From: Actinomyces sp. Marseille-P3109
GTDB taxonomy: Bacteria > Actinomycetota > Actinomycetes > Actinomycetales > Actinomycetaceae
Assembly: GCF_900323545.1 (NCBI RefSeq)
Contig: NZ_OOHN01000008.1
Span: 639,941-703,940, forward strand
Length of the DNA stretch: 64,000 nt
Reading direction: 5' to 3'
The notes beneath the pieces are model-generated. The model was not told where the DNA came from. It was given only the letters and a program-made list of their open reading frames with translations, and did no database searches. Shown piece after piece: positions 52,155 to 59,964 of this stretch. The position numbers and the translations under genes were made by a program. Position 1 is the first letter of the stretch. Every line of letters starts with the position of its first letter.

Positions 52155-53446
52155 GCGGGGATCTCCATCCTGGTGAGGCCGGTGGTGTGACTGTTGAGAT
52201 GGCTGAGTCGGGCGTTGAGACCGTCGCTCCGATCGCCGACGAGCTGGGCGGCGAGCAGGGGGACGGTTTCCAGACCGTCCAGGCGCAGACGACGTCGCCC
52301 TGCCAGCTGGCTGCAAGCGCCGGCATCCTGGTCACGCAGCAGCTCGGTGAGCCAGTCCTCGAGTGCTGCGGCACTCAGGTCCGCGACTCTCAGGAGGTCA
52401 GTGGCGCCTACGTCCTTCAGAGCGGTGGCCCGGATGAACTGCTCGAGGCGAGGCGTCTCACGGGGGACGAGGAGAGCCGGGGTGTCGGAGGCGAGGATCT
52501 CGCTGACCGTGTTGTATCCGGCCATCGAGATGACCGCTGCGGCCCGCTGGATGTGGTGGCTCATCCCCGGCCAGGTCCGGCGCACGATGGTGCGGGGGCC
52601 TGCCGCCTGAGCGACCTGGTGGAACCGGGCGGCGTCGAGCTGGGGGCCGGTGACCACGACGTGCCGGTACCCGTCGGGGACACGCGCCGCGGCCGCGGCA
52701 CGCAGCAGGTTGATGCCGTCGGAGCCGCCACCGGCGGTGGTCAGGATGAAGGCTTCCGCAACCTCGGCGTTACCGGCCAAGGCGCCTGACGTCTCAGAGC
52801 CATGAGTGGTTTCTGCGGCGTCGCGGCCATGGGCGAGGTAGCCGGTGTAGCGCATCCGCTCCTCCAGCGCCGCCGGAGCCTCGCCAGTAGCGCTCAGGTC
52901 ATGGACCGAGGCGTCCCCGTAGACCCAGACCTCGTCGATGAGTCGGCGCAGCGTGTCGGCCTCGCCCAGCTCCTCCCACTCGCGCTGCACGGTCTCGGGC
53001 GTGTCCAGGATCTCGCGCAGGCCGAGCACCACGCGAGCGTCGGGGCTCGCCTGACGCAGACGTGCCAGGGGCTCGCGCAGCTCCTGGTGCACCCCGTAGG
53101 GATGACGGTCGATGATGAGCAGGTCCGGGGTGAAGGTCGTCAGGACACCGGACAGCAGGGCGCTGCGGACCAGGCCCAGGCCCTCACGGGTGATACGCAG
53201 GCGCTGGGGCAGGTAGGTGCCCTCGGCCTTCTTGACCCCCGGCAGCACCAGCCAGTCGAAACCCTCAGGAAGCCGGTGCTCCTGTCCCGGAGCCAGTCCG
53301 GTGATGACCAGGCCGGTGACATCGCGGCCGGTGAGTCCCGGCAGTGCCCGGGCCAGGTGATGGGCCAGAGCAAGGTTGCGGCGAAGGTGTCCCAGCCCCT
53401 TGGCGTCGTGACTGTAGAGCGCCAGCCGTAGGGGAACGGTTGTCAT
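52151..53446 (-). CDS. COG4671-type predicted glycosyltransferase (first of three)
   Basis: Protein of 431 aa with a GT28/MurG-like layout. YSHDAKGLGHLRRNLALAH at the N-terminus is the hallmark of the COG4671 group, and TTAGGGSDGINLLRAA, VVVTGP and AGYNTVSEILASDTPALLVPR form the donor-binding C-terminal domain. It is the first gene of the operon, with ATG at 53446 and GGAAGAG upstream. Members of this group lie in actinobacterial surface-glycan clusters, but their exact reactions are, to my knowledge, poorly defined. Confidence 0.78.
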   Translation of the reverse strand: MTTVPLRLALYSHDAKGLGHLRRNLALAHHLARALPGLTGRDVTGLVITGLAPGQEHRLPEGFDWLVLPGVKKAEGTYLPQRLRITREGLGLVRSALLSGVLTTFTPDLLIIDRHPYGVHQELREPLARLRQASPDARVVLGLREILDTPETVQREWEELGEADTLRRLIDEVWVYGDASVHDLSATGEAPAALEERMRYTGYLAHGRDAAETTHGSETSGALAGNAEVAEAFILTTAGGGSDGINLLRAAAAARVPDGYRHVVVTGPQLDAARFHQVAQAAGPRTIVRRTWPGMSHHIQRAAAVISMAGYNTVSEILASDTPALLVPRETPRLEQFIRATALKDVGATDLLRVADLSAAALEDWLTELLRDQDAGACSQLAGRRRLRLDGLETVPLLAAQLVGDRSDGLNARLSHLNSHTTGLTRMEIPA

Positions 53447-53477
53447 GGATCGTCTCTTCCCTTGGTGTCAGTTCTGG

Positions 53478-53493
53478 ATCGTTCTGAAACGAT
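53478..53493. promoter_or_regulatory. Operator-like inverted repeat upstream of the glycan operon
   Basis: ATCGTTCTGAAACGAT is a perfect 6-bp inverted repeat with a 4-nt centre, 31 bp upstream of the first ATG of the glycan operon and 64 bp from the end of the DeoR-type regulator gene. It probably overlaps the promoter. No convincing -10/-35 pair was found, so the promoter itself is not placed. Confidence 0.45.
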
Positions 53494-53557
53494 TCTGACC
53501 AGCCAGGGGAAGACGACGATTAAGGGTGGATGAGAAAGCTCTCAGGTTTGTTGGAGG

Positions 53558-54334
53558 CTAGACCAGCCGCACCTCGACTCCTGCCCGACGCAGGGCCTCG
53601 ACCTGGTCGGCTGGGGCACCGTCGTCGGTGATGACCACGTCGATCGAGGCGGTGGGGCAGATGAGGGCGAAGGCGGTGGAGCCGAGCTTGGAGCTGTCGC
53701 ACACGACGACGACGCGTTGGGCCGCCTCGACCAGGGCGGCATTGACCGCGGCCTCGCCGTCGTGCTGGGCGTAGGCGCCCCTCTCGTCAAGACCCTCGAC
53801 GCCCAGGAAGAGCGTACCCACGCTGATCGAGGGCAGGATGAGCTCGGCCAGCGGCCCGGTGAGCTCGAAGGACCTGTCCCGCGCGATGCCTCCGGTGACG
53901 ACGACGCGTACGCACTGGCGCACGGTCATCTCACTGGCGATGTTGACGGCGTTGGTGACCAGGGTGACGGGCACGTCCGGATCGGTGAGGTCCGGCAGGA
54001 GCACGATCTCCCGAGCGACCTCGGTGGTGGTGGTGCCGCCGTTGAGACCGATGGAGTCCCCTGGGTGCACCATGGCCGCCGCGGCCTTGGCGATCCGGGT
54101 CTTCTCATCGGCCATCCGCGAGGTGCGGTAGCGCAGCGGCAGCTCAGTGGAGACCGGATTGGCGATGGCGCCGCCGCGGGTCCGAGTGACCAGCTGCTGG
54201 TCCGCCAGGTGGTCGAGGTCGCGTCGCGCGGTGGCGGCCGAGACGCCGAGACGGGCGATGATGTCATCAATGTGGACGCTGCCCTCGTCCATGATGATGT
54301 CGAGGATGGCCGAATGGCGATCATGCCGAGACAT
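53558..54334 (-). CDS. DeoR-family transcriptional regulator
   Basis: Regulator of 258 aa with an N-terminal HTH (RHSAILDIIMDEGSVHIDDI and RLGVSAATARRDLDHL) and a DeoR C-terminal sugar-phosphate domain including NGGTTTTEVA and FLGVEGLDERGAYAQHD. The ATG at 54334 has a very strong AGGAGG at ideal spacing; the ORF extension upstream is discarded. It reads toward the glycan operon and away from the ROK-like gene, so either could be a target. The effector is probably a sugar phosphate. Confidence 0.88.
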   Translation of the reverse strand: MSRHDRHSAILDIIMDEGSVHIDDIIARLGVSAATARRDLDHLADQQLVTRTRGGAIANPVSTELPLRYRTSRMADEKTRIAKAAAAMVHPGDSIGLNGGTTTTEVAREIVLLPDLTDPDVPVTLVTNAVNIASEMTVRQCVRVVVTGGIARDRSFELTGPLAELILPSISVGTLFLGVEGLDERGAYAQHDGEAAVNAALVEAAQRVVVVCDSSKLGSTAFALICPTASIDVVITDDGAPADQVEALRRAGVEVRLV

Positions 54335-54664
54335 CTCGATCCTCCTGGAGCTCAAGGGGTGGTGGGACCGGGGGCCCAGACTGCGCTGGAGCACGGCACA
54401 TGATTCGTGCCTCAACTACGTGCCCTATCCGGGTTACCGCGCGGCAGGTAGTCGGTGCACTGGCGCCAGCATAGAGCAGCGATACCCGAAGTCGCCCGCC
54501 GAGAGTGACTCATGGCGAAACGAACCTTGCTACTGTCGTCGGCGTCCATCACACCGACGTGCGGGGCAGCGGCCCCGTGGCGACATCGCGGTGACCTCCT
54601 GTGCGGCCACCGTGGACGCCACGGTCTGCGCGCCTGTCGCCCCGCCCCTGAGAACAGAGAACAC
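54335..54664. other. Divergent control region between deoR-type and ROK-like genes
   Basis: This 330-nt gap holds overlapping inverted repeats at 54391-54411 (GGCAC-N7-GTGCC and GCACG-N10-CGTGC), a candidate operator for the divergent promoters. CCGTGG-ACG-CCACGG (54610-54624) is a perfect hairpin in the likely leader of the ROK-like gene. TACTGT at 54531 could be a -10 box. No further gene is supported. A long in-frame extension of the ROK-like ORF to 54512 has no conserved content. Confidence 0.4.
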
Positions 54665-55678
54665 ATGGGACGTCCCACTGACTCAACCGAGCGCTCCCGC
54701 CCCGAGGGGTGTCCGGCCGCACTGGGGATCGATGTCGGAGCCGACGTCATCACCGCGGTCGTTGCCGATGACCTGGGGCACGTCATCCGCTCCCTGGAAC
54801 GCCCTGTGCAGAAGGACTGTCGTTCAAACGAAGGTCGACTGGTCGAGGAGGTCAGCGCCGTCGTCGCCTCCTTGGGAACCGAGGTGCAGGCCTCGGTCGT
54901 GGGGGTCTGTGTGCCGGGGGTCGTTGACGAGAGCCAGGGACGCATCTGCCACAGCGCAGACCTGGGGCTGCAGGACCTCCCGCTGGGGAGCCTTGTGAGT
55001 CAGGCCCTGGTGGCCGGGACGGCCGGGTCCGTCACGGGCACTGGGCGTGTTGAGGTGGCGCTCTTTCAGGACGTTCGCTGCGGCGCCTGGGCCGAGAGCC
55101 GGTGGGGAGCGGGAGGGGCGAGCTGCCTCTACCTGTCCGTCGGTGCCGGCATCTCCGCGGCTGTTCTGCTCGATGGCGTCCCCGTGCGCGGTGGCGGCTG
55201 GGCCGGCCAGGCCGGCCGGATCATGGTCCCCGATCCGGACTGGAGCGGAGAGAGGGCCCGTCTGGAGGACGTTGCCTCCCTGGACGCGATGGTTGGACGC
55301 TACACGGCCGGTATCGTCGATGACTCCGGCGGTTCCGAAGACCCCCGCGGTGGACGTGCCGGTTCGCCTGTCCCAGGGCTTGAGGCGCTCCTCGGCGCGA
55401 TGCGAATGGGTGACCGGGAGGCGCGCCGCGTCTGGGACACGGGTCTGGACGCCCTGGCCGACCTCATCGCGTGCGGTGCTGGCCTGCTCGGTCCTCTCGA
55501 CGTCGTGATCAGCTCCGACCTGACTCAGGCCGGGGAGGCCGTCTTCCTCGAGCCGCTGCGACTGCGAGTGGCTGACCTCATGGCCGGTCTGCCGGCCCCG
55601 ACGCTGCTGACCGCCCGGCTCGGGAAACCGTCCCGGGCGCTGGGTGCCGCCGGACGCGCCCTGGAAAACTGGCATTAG
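54665..55678 (+). CDS. Degenerate ROK-family protein
   Basis: ROK-like protein of 337 aa with an actin/hexokinase fold. The ATP-loop region is GIDVGADVITAVV, where ROK kinases usually have D-x-G-G-T. A catalytic-Asp segment survives as FQDVRCGAWAESRWG. LSVGAGISAAVLLDGVPVRGG is the usual second phosphate segment, but the AGExGH motif is AGQAGR and no CxCGxxGC zinc site is present. So it is either a kinase with an altered site or a non-catalytic sugar sensor. The ATG at 54665 is chosen where homology-like content starts. Its Shine-Dalgarno is weak. Confidence 0.68.
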   Translation: MGRPTDSTERSRPEGCPAALGIDVGADVITAVVADDLGHVIRSLERPVQKDCRSNEGRLVEEVSAVVASLGTEVQASVVGVCVPGVVDESQGRICHSADLGLQDLPLGSLVSQALVAGTAGSVTGTGRVEVALFQDVRCGAWAESRWGAGGASCLYLSVGAGISAAVLLDGVPVRGGGWAGQAGRIMVPDPDWSGERARLEDVASLDAMVGRYTAGIVDDSGGSEDPRGGRAGSPVPGLEALLGAMRMGDREARRVWDTGLDALADLIACGAGLLGPLDVVISSDLTQAGEAVFLEPLRLRVADLMAGLPAPTLLTARLGKPSRALGAAGRALENWH

Positions 55679-55855
55679 CCTGATAATGTTCTGGACGTTA
55701 CCTTGTGTCTCTGCGCCATTGGCTGACAACTCGCTTATGGCGTTGCGGAGACCCACAATGGGTGCAGGCCGTGGCAGTATGTTCGCCAACTGCAGTCGTC
55801 CGTACCGGTTGAGGAGAACCAACGTGTCCCCCAGGAAAGAAGCGAGGCGCAGCGC

Positions 55856-56539
55856 GTGACTCAGTCTGCTCGTCCGCTTCGCATCGGTATCATGGGTGGA
55901 ACCTTTGATCCGATCCATCACGGGCACCTCGTTGCGGCCAGTGAGGTCCAGAACGTCTTCGCTCTCGACGAGGTCATCTTCGTGCCCACCTGGGCTCAGC
56001 CCTTCAAGAAGGATCGCCGGGTCTCCCCGGCCGAGCACCGCTACCTCATGACGGTCATCGCCACGGCCTCCAACCCGAGGTTCACGGTCTCCCGGGTCGA
56101 CATCGACCGGGGCGGCACGACGTACACGATCGACACTCTTCATGACATCGCGGCCGAGTACCCGGGCGCGGAGCTGTACTTCATCACCGGTGCGGACGCC
56201 CTGGCGCAGATCCTCACCTGGAAGGACAGTGAGGAGATCTTCGGCCTGGCACACCTGGTAGGGGTGACGCGCCCCGGGCACGTCCTGAGTGACTCCGGGG
56301 TGCCCCGTGACCGGATCTCGCTGGTGGAGGTGCCGGCCATGGCGATCTCGTCGACGGACTGCCGTCAGCGAGTCGGAGAGGGGTTCCCAGTGTGGTACCT
56401 CGTCCCTGATGGTGTCGTGCAGTACATACGCAAGTACGGGCTTTATCGTATGGCCTTGCGGTCGGCGTCGGCGACGTCGATGACGGCGAGAGTGGCCCGC
56501 GAGCAGTCCCTGAGGAAGGAGAACGACGGTGAGCACTGA
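55856..56539 (+). CDS. nadD: Nicotinate-nucleotide adenylyltransferase
   Basis: Adenylates nicotinate mononucleotide in NAD synthesis. The 227-aa protein has [15 protein letters not shown] at residues about 11-25, [11 protein letters not shown], and [10 protein letters not shown] as the ISSTxxR motif. A basic C-terminal tail of about 20 residues is extra. A GTG start at 55856 follows an AG-rich segment. It is followed, with an 11-nt overlap, by the large membrane protein gene. Together with proA it normally belongs to one conserved neighbourhood. Confidence 0.93.
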   Translation: MTQSARPLRIGIMGGTFDPIHHGHLVAASEVQNVFALDEVIFVPTWAQPFKKDRRVSPAEHRYLMTVIATASNPRFTVSRVDIDRGGTTYTIDTLHDIAAEYPGAELYFITGADALAQILTWKDSEEIFGLAHLVGVTRPGHVLSDSGVPRDRISLVEVPAMAISSTDCRQRVGEGFPVWYLVPDGVVQYIRKYGLYRMALRSASATSMTARVAREQSLRKENDGEH

Positions 56540-58190
56540 GCAGACCGGCGTCAATGCCCCCACGTCCGAGGAGCCGACGCAGGATGAGCACGCTCCACGC
56601 GGTAGTCGTCGTGCGATCCGGCAGGCCGAGCGTGCCGCCGAGCGCGAGGCGATCCTGACGGGGCAGCAGCCGCTCCTGACCCGACGCGAGATGAGGCGCC
56701 TGCGTGAGGAGGCCAAGGCGCTCAGGGCCGCCGTCGAGGCCGGCGAGATCACCCCCGAGCAGGCTCAGGCCCTCCAGGACCCGCTCGCTGATCCCGCTTC
56801 GGTCACCCCTCGTTCCTCCGCCCCGTCGGGTGGCGACACCGAGACCGGACTGGAGGAGTCGGCCGAGTTCCCCGCCGTGAGTGAGAACGAGCCCATCTCC
56901 CTCGAGCAGGGCGGGCAGAACCCGCCTCTCAACCTCTCCGTTCCCGAGGTGCCGTCCGCCTCGGCACCGAGCTGGCGTTCACTGTCCGCGGCCGAGGCCG
57001 TGGCGATCTCCGAGATCGAGACAGGCCTCATGGAGGCCGTCGACCTGCCGGTGGCGACCCTGGACTATGACGCCCACTGGGCCGCCGACACCAGCTCCGA
57101 GCCGGCACCGGTGCCCACCCGCTTCTCACTCAAGGAGCGCATGGAGGGCGGCCCTGTCTCCGAGGCCGACGAGCAGGCGGTCCCCGAGCCGCGGGTCCCC
57201 GCCGAGGAGATCGTTGGGCCCGACGCCGAGGAGCCCAGGACCAGCCCCTACGACTACCGTGAGGGCTTTGCGCCGGCGGCCCGGGAGGATGCGGTGTCCG
57301 CATCCCGGCCCTCCTCCCAGACGGCGGAAGCCGTCACCGCAGTCTCCGCCGTCTCCGCCTCGGCCTCCGGTGCCGCTGACTTCGCCACCTACGGGCAGCC
57401 CGATGCCCCGCAGGCCACCGAGTCCGCCCGTAGTGGACTGAGCGCCGGGTCCGCCTCCTCAACCGGCTCCGTGCGCCGTCCCATCGTGCGCATCCCGGCG
57501 GCCGCGCAGGGGGTGCGTACCGTCAACATCTCCACGGGCGAGCTCAGCTCGGTCCAGCCCGTGGACAGCTCCTCGTCCGCCCAGGACGCGGCGGAGGCGC
57601 AGGAGACCTACGGCATGGCCTCCATCGAGGAGCCGATGACGCAGGAGGGCGCCGCGGCCGACGTCGAGGTGCAGGCCATGATGCCGTCGGAGCAGGGGCA
57701 GCAGGAGGGCGAGTTCGGCTCGGTCGGCGCTCCGCAGTGGAAGTCACTGCACCAGCCCTCCCAGGCGGACAGCTTCCAGGAGACGATCGTGACCGGGGTG
57801 AGTGGCGTCGTGGAGACCACCGACGCCACGTCCGGAGAGGCCGTCAGCCCCTACGCCTTCTACACCGAGGAGGCGGAGAACCGTAACGGACCGGTCGGCA
57901 GCTCCGAGTGGGACACCGTGGCGGTTCCCGCCGCCAAACCGTCCGAGGAGCCGTACCTGGCTCCTGTCAACGAGGTGACCGGGCGGGTCCCCACCCCCGA
58001 CCACGTCCCGCCGATGGAGCAGTCCGGCTCCTCCTCGCGCACCGGTAAAGTCCTCCTGGCCTTGCTCATCATCGTCCTCGTGCTGCTCATCATCATGGTG
58101 GTGCTCTGGTTCGTCGTCTTCGGCGGGTCCAGCTCCAACGCCATGGGTACCACCGTTGGAGCGGGGGAGTGGGTCCGTCAGCTCGTATGA
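56529..58190 (+). CDS. Large disordered protein with one C-terminal membrane helix
   Basis: Not assigned to a known family. The 553-aa protein starts with a basic coiled region ([19 protein letters not shown] and [20 protein letters not shown]), continues as a long acidic/Ser/Ala/Pro-rich disordered stretch (about 80-490), and ends with one strongly hydrophobic helix ([19 protein letters not shown], about 515-535) and a short Gly/Ser end. This predicts a tail-anchored cytoplasmic protein. GTG 56529 lies inside nadD behind AAGGAG. A gene of this general type between nadD and rsfS is plausible in related genera, which would suggest a conserved role. Confidence 0.75.
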   Translation: MSTEQTGVNAPTSEEPTQDEHAPRGSRRAIRQAERAAEREAILTGQQPLLTRREMRRLREEAKALRAAVEAGEITPEQAQALQDPLADPASVTPRSSAPSGGDTETGLEESAEFPAVSENEPISLEQGGQNPPLNLSVPEVPSASAPSWRSLSAAEAVAISEIETGLMEAVDLPVATLDYDAHWAADTSSEPAPVPTRFSLKERMEGGPVSEADEQAVPEPRVPAEEIVGPDAEEPRTSPYDYREGFAPAAREDAVSASRPSSQTAEAVTAVSAVSASASGAADFATYGQPDAPQATESARSGLSAGSASSTGSVRRPIVRIPAAAQGVRTVNISTGELSSVQPVDSSSSAQDAAEAQETYGMASIEEPMTQEGAAADVEVQAMMPSEQGQQEGEFGSVGAPQWKSLHQPSQADSFQETIVTGVSGVVETTDATSGEAVSPYAFYTEEAENRNGPVGSSEWDTVAVPAAKPSEEPYLAPVNEVTGRVPTPDHVPPMEQSGSSSRTGKVLLALLIIVLVLLIIMVVLWFVVFGGSSSNAMGTTVGAGEWVRQLV

Positions 58191-58256
58191 CGGTGGTGCG
58201 CACGGTACAGTCGCGGCTGCCGCATGATGTCTGACTGACCTTCCCGAAGGAGATCC

Positions 58257-58676
58257 GTGCCCGCCACCGAACACGCCATCGGCCTCGCCGTCGCCGCCGC
58301 TCGTGCCGCGGCCGACAAGAAGGCCGATCGTCTCACCGCCATCGACGTCTCCGAGCGACTCGGCCTGACCGACGTCTTCCTGCTGGCCTCCGGCTCGAAC
58401 GACCGCCACGTCCACGCCATCGTCGACGCCGTCGATGAGGCCATGCACCAGGCCGGAGCCAGGCGCAGGACGCGAGAGGGCTTCGCCGACGCGCACTGGG
58501 TGCTCGTGGACTACGGCGACGTCATCGTCCACGTCCTGCAGAACGAGGACCGGGAGTTCTACTCACTGGAGCGTCTGTGGAAGGACTGCCCCGCCATCGA
58601 GTTGCCGGCCGACCTGACGCAGCCGGGTCACCCGGGGAACGACGAGGAAGATGGCCAGGAGGGGGCCGCATCATGA
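58257..58676 (+). CDS. rsfS: Ribosome silencing factor RsfS
   Basis: Iojap-family protein of 139 aa that binds L14 and blocks subunit joining when nutrients are short. Conserved segments are DVSERLGLTDVFLLASGSNDRH, GFADAHWVLVDYGDVIVHV and FYSLERLWKD. A GTG start follows AAGGAG with ideal spacing. The stop overlaps the phosphatase start by 4 nt. The 20-residue tail after LERLW is charged and variable. Confidence 0.95.
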   Translation: MPATEHAIGLAVAAARAAADKKADRLTAIDVSERLGLTDVFLLASGSNDRHVHAIVDAVDEAMHQAGARRRTREGFADAHWVLVDYGDVIVHVLQNEDREFYSLERLWKDCPAIELPADLTQPGHPGNDEEDGQEGAAS

Positions 58677-59314
58677 CCGACCTCATCCTGTGGCGCCACG
58701 GCCAGACCGACTACAATCTTCAGGGACGCATCCAGGGACAGGTCGACATCCCCCTCAACGACACCGGCCGCCAGCAGGCCCAGCGAGCAGCTGACGGCAT
58801 CGCGGCCCTGGGGCCCACACGAATCGTCTCCTCCCCGCTGGTGCGGGCACGCGCCACCGCGGAGGTCCTGGCGTCTCTGACCGGGCTGAGCGTTGAGATC
58901 GCCCCAGGGCTGGTGGAGAAGTCCTTCGGAACCTGGGAGGGCCTCAAGGCAGCCGATATCAAGAAGCAGTGGCCCGATCACTACGCCACCTGGCGCGCCG
59001 GCGGAGATCTTCCTCAATTCCAGATCGAGGGGCGCCGTAAGACCGCTGAGAGGGTGGGGGAGACCCTCAAGGCCATCGCCGCCGACGCCGGGAAGGAAGA
59101 TGTCATCGTGGTCGTCTCCCACGGGGCGGCCACCAACCTGGGGGCCACGTACCTGCTGGGCATGGATGCCCAGCAGTGGTTCGGTCTGCGTGGCATGAGC
59201 AACTGCTGCTACGCGCTCATGCGCACCAACAAGCGCCCTCCGAACTGGTCCGTAGTGAAGTGGAATGCCGGGCCTCCGGTGGAGCCGAGCCCGCTCGGCA
59301 AAATCCTCGGCTGA
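58673..59314 (+). CDS. Histidine phosphatase family protein
   Basis: Phosphoglycerate-mutase-like phosphatase of 213 aa. The catalytic loop LWRHGQTDYN is at residues 6-15, SSPLVRARATAEVL follows, then the acid KSFGTWEG and the second His in VVVSHGAATN. In mycobacteria the gene after rsfS encodes glucosyl-3-phosphoglycerate phosphatase (gpgP). The same activity is possible here by synteny but cannot be read from the sequence. The ATG overlaps the rsfS stop (ATGA). Confidence 0.88.
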   Translation: MTDLILWRHGQTDYNLQGRIQGQVDIPLNDTGRQQAQRAADGIAALGPTRIVSSPLVRARATAEVLASLTGLSVEIAPGLVEKSFGTWEGLKAADIKKQWPDHYATWRAGGDLPQFQIEGRRKTAERVGETLKAIAADAGKEDVIVVVSHGAATNLGATYLLGMDAQQWFGLRGMSNCCYALMRTNKRPPNWSVVKWNAGPPVEPSPLGKILG

Positions 59315-59343
59315 GCGGGTGAGGTAGTACACGCGCCGCGGAT

Positions 59344-59373
59344 TTGCCCTGACCGGGCCGATCTTCATACAGT
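59344..59373 (+). promoter_or_regulatory. Promoter of the tandem tRNA-Ala genes
   Basis: TTGCCC (59344-59349) and TACAGT (59368-59373) are 18 bp apart, about 35 nt before the first tRNA. A perfect 7-bp hairpin, CGTCGCC/GGCGACG (59380-59400), fills the leader up to 7 nt before the mature 5' end and may mark 5' processing. Confidence 0.5.
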
Positions 59374-59407
59374 TATCCGCGTCGCCGAACGCAGGCGACG
59401 CCCGAAT

Positions 59408-59480
59408 GGGGCTATGGCGCAGTTGGTAGCGCGCTTCCATGGCATGGAAGAGGTCGGGGGTTCGAATCCCCCTAGCTCCA
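59408..59480 (+). tRNA. tRNA-Ala(GGC), copy 1
   Basis: A full cloverleaf of 73 nt: acceptor GGGGCTA/TAGCTCC with discriminator A, D-stem GCGC/GCGC, anticodon stem CTTCC/GGAAG with loop ATGGCAT (anticodon GGC), T-stem GGGGG/CCCCC with TTCGAAT loop. CCA is not encoded. It reads the GCC codons that dominate this GC-rich genome. Confidence 0.96.
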
Positions 59481-59484
59481 CGAA

Positions 59485-59506
59485 CCACCCGGGTTCCTCC
59501 GGGTGG
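59485..59506 (+). other. Hairpin between the two tRNA genes
   Basis: CCACCCGG (59485-59492) and CCGGGTGG (59499-59506) form a perfect 8-bp stem in the 38-nt spacer. It probably aids processing of the tandem transcript or gives partial termination. Confidence 0.5.
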
Positions 59507-59518
59507 AGCACCCATTTC

Positions 59519-59591
59519 GGGGCTATGGCGCAGTTGGTAGCGCGCTTCCATGGCATGGAAGAGGTCGGGGGTTCGAATCCCCCTAGCTCCA
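59519..59591 (+). tRNA. tRNA-Ala(GGC), copy 2
   Basis: Identical over all 73 nt to copy 1, while the flanks differ. Anticodon GGC, no encoded CCA. Likely co-transcribed with copy 1 and ended by the terminator at 59608. Confidence 0.96.
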
Positions 59592-59607
59592 CAATTCTTC
59601 ATCAGCA

Positions 59608-59639
59608 GGCCCCGCCGTCAGGCGAGGGCCGTTTTGTTT
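59608..59639 (+). terminator. Intrinsic terminator after the tRNA pair
   Basis: GGCCC (59608-59612) and GGGCC (59626-59630), with an inner GCC/GGC pair, are followed by GTTTTGTTT, a good U-rich tract. This is a classical rho-independent terminator. Confidence 0.75.
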
Positions 59640-59964
59640 CTCCGCTCGCCTCTGGCGTGTGCGGCGCACGGGTATGGGCATCGCTGTGCTGGTCAAGACC
59701 CTGGGAGCCTGTGTCCATGACGATGCGTACCACCATGGCCTGCCTCGTGGGCATGAATGGGCCTGATCCTGGCATCCATCGCGGTGCGGATGATCGTCGT
59801 CGGGATCCAGCACCTCGTCGCGGGATCGGCCCTCTGAGACGCGCTCCACGTGTGGGTTTCCCTGAGGAACTGGCCCCCCAGGGGCTCTGAGGGTAGCCTC
59901 ACCTTCAGATGTTGCCGGGGGCACCCCGCTCCCACGTGCGGCAACGCGGTAGGAAGGTAAGCGT
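59640..59964. other. Intergenic region and leader before the unrecognised gene
   Basis: No gene is supported in about 325 nt. Short ORFs on both strands are unrecognised. TAGCCT (59894-59899) is a possible -10 box. Its leader would contain GTTGCCG/CGGCAAC (59911-59917 with 59939-59945), a perfect 7-bp stem, before AGGAAGG at 59951. Confidence 0.4.

Noticed and set aside
44198..53446. Antibiotic resistance reading of the two APH-fold proteins
   Set aside because: They lie in a translationally coupled glycan operon and have a non-canonical metal motif; a resistance role has no support here.
59365..59592. Minus-strand ORF with two identical repeats of about 24 residues
   Set aside because: It is the reverse complement of the two tRNA-Ala genes, so the repeat is an artefact of the tRNA duplication.
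59583..59924. Minus-strand ORF between the tRNA genes and the unknown protein
   Set aside because: It runs through the tRNA terminator and copy 2 of the tRNA, has no start signal, and matches no family.
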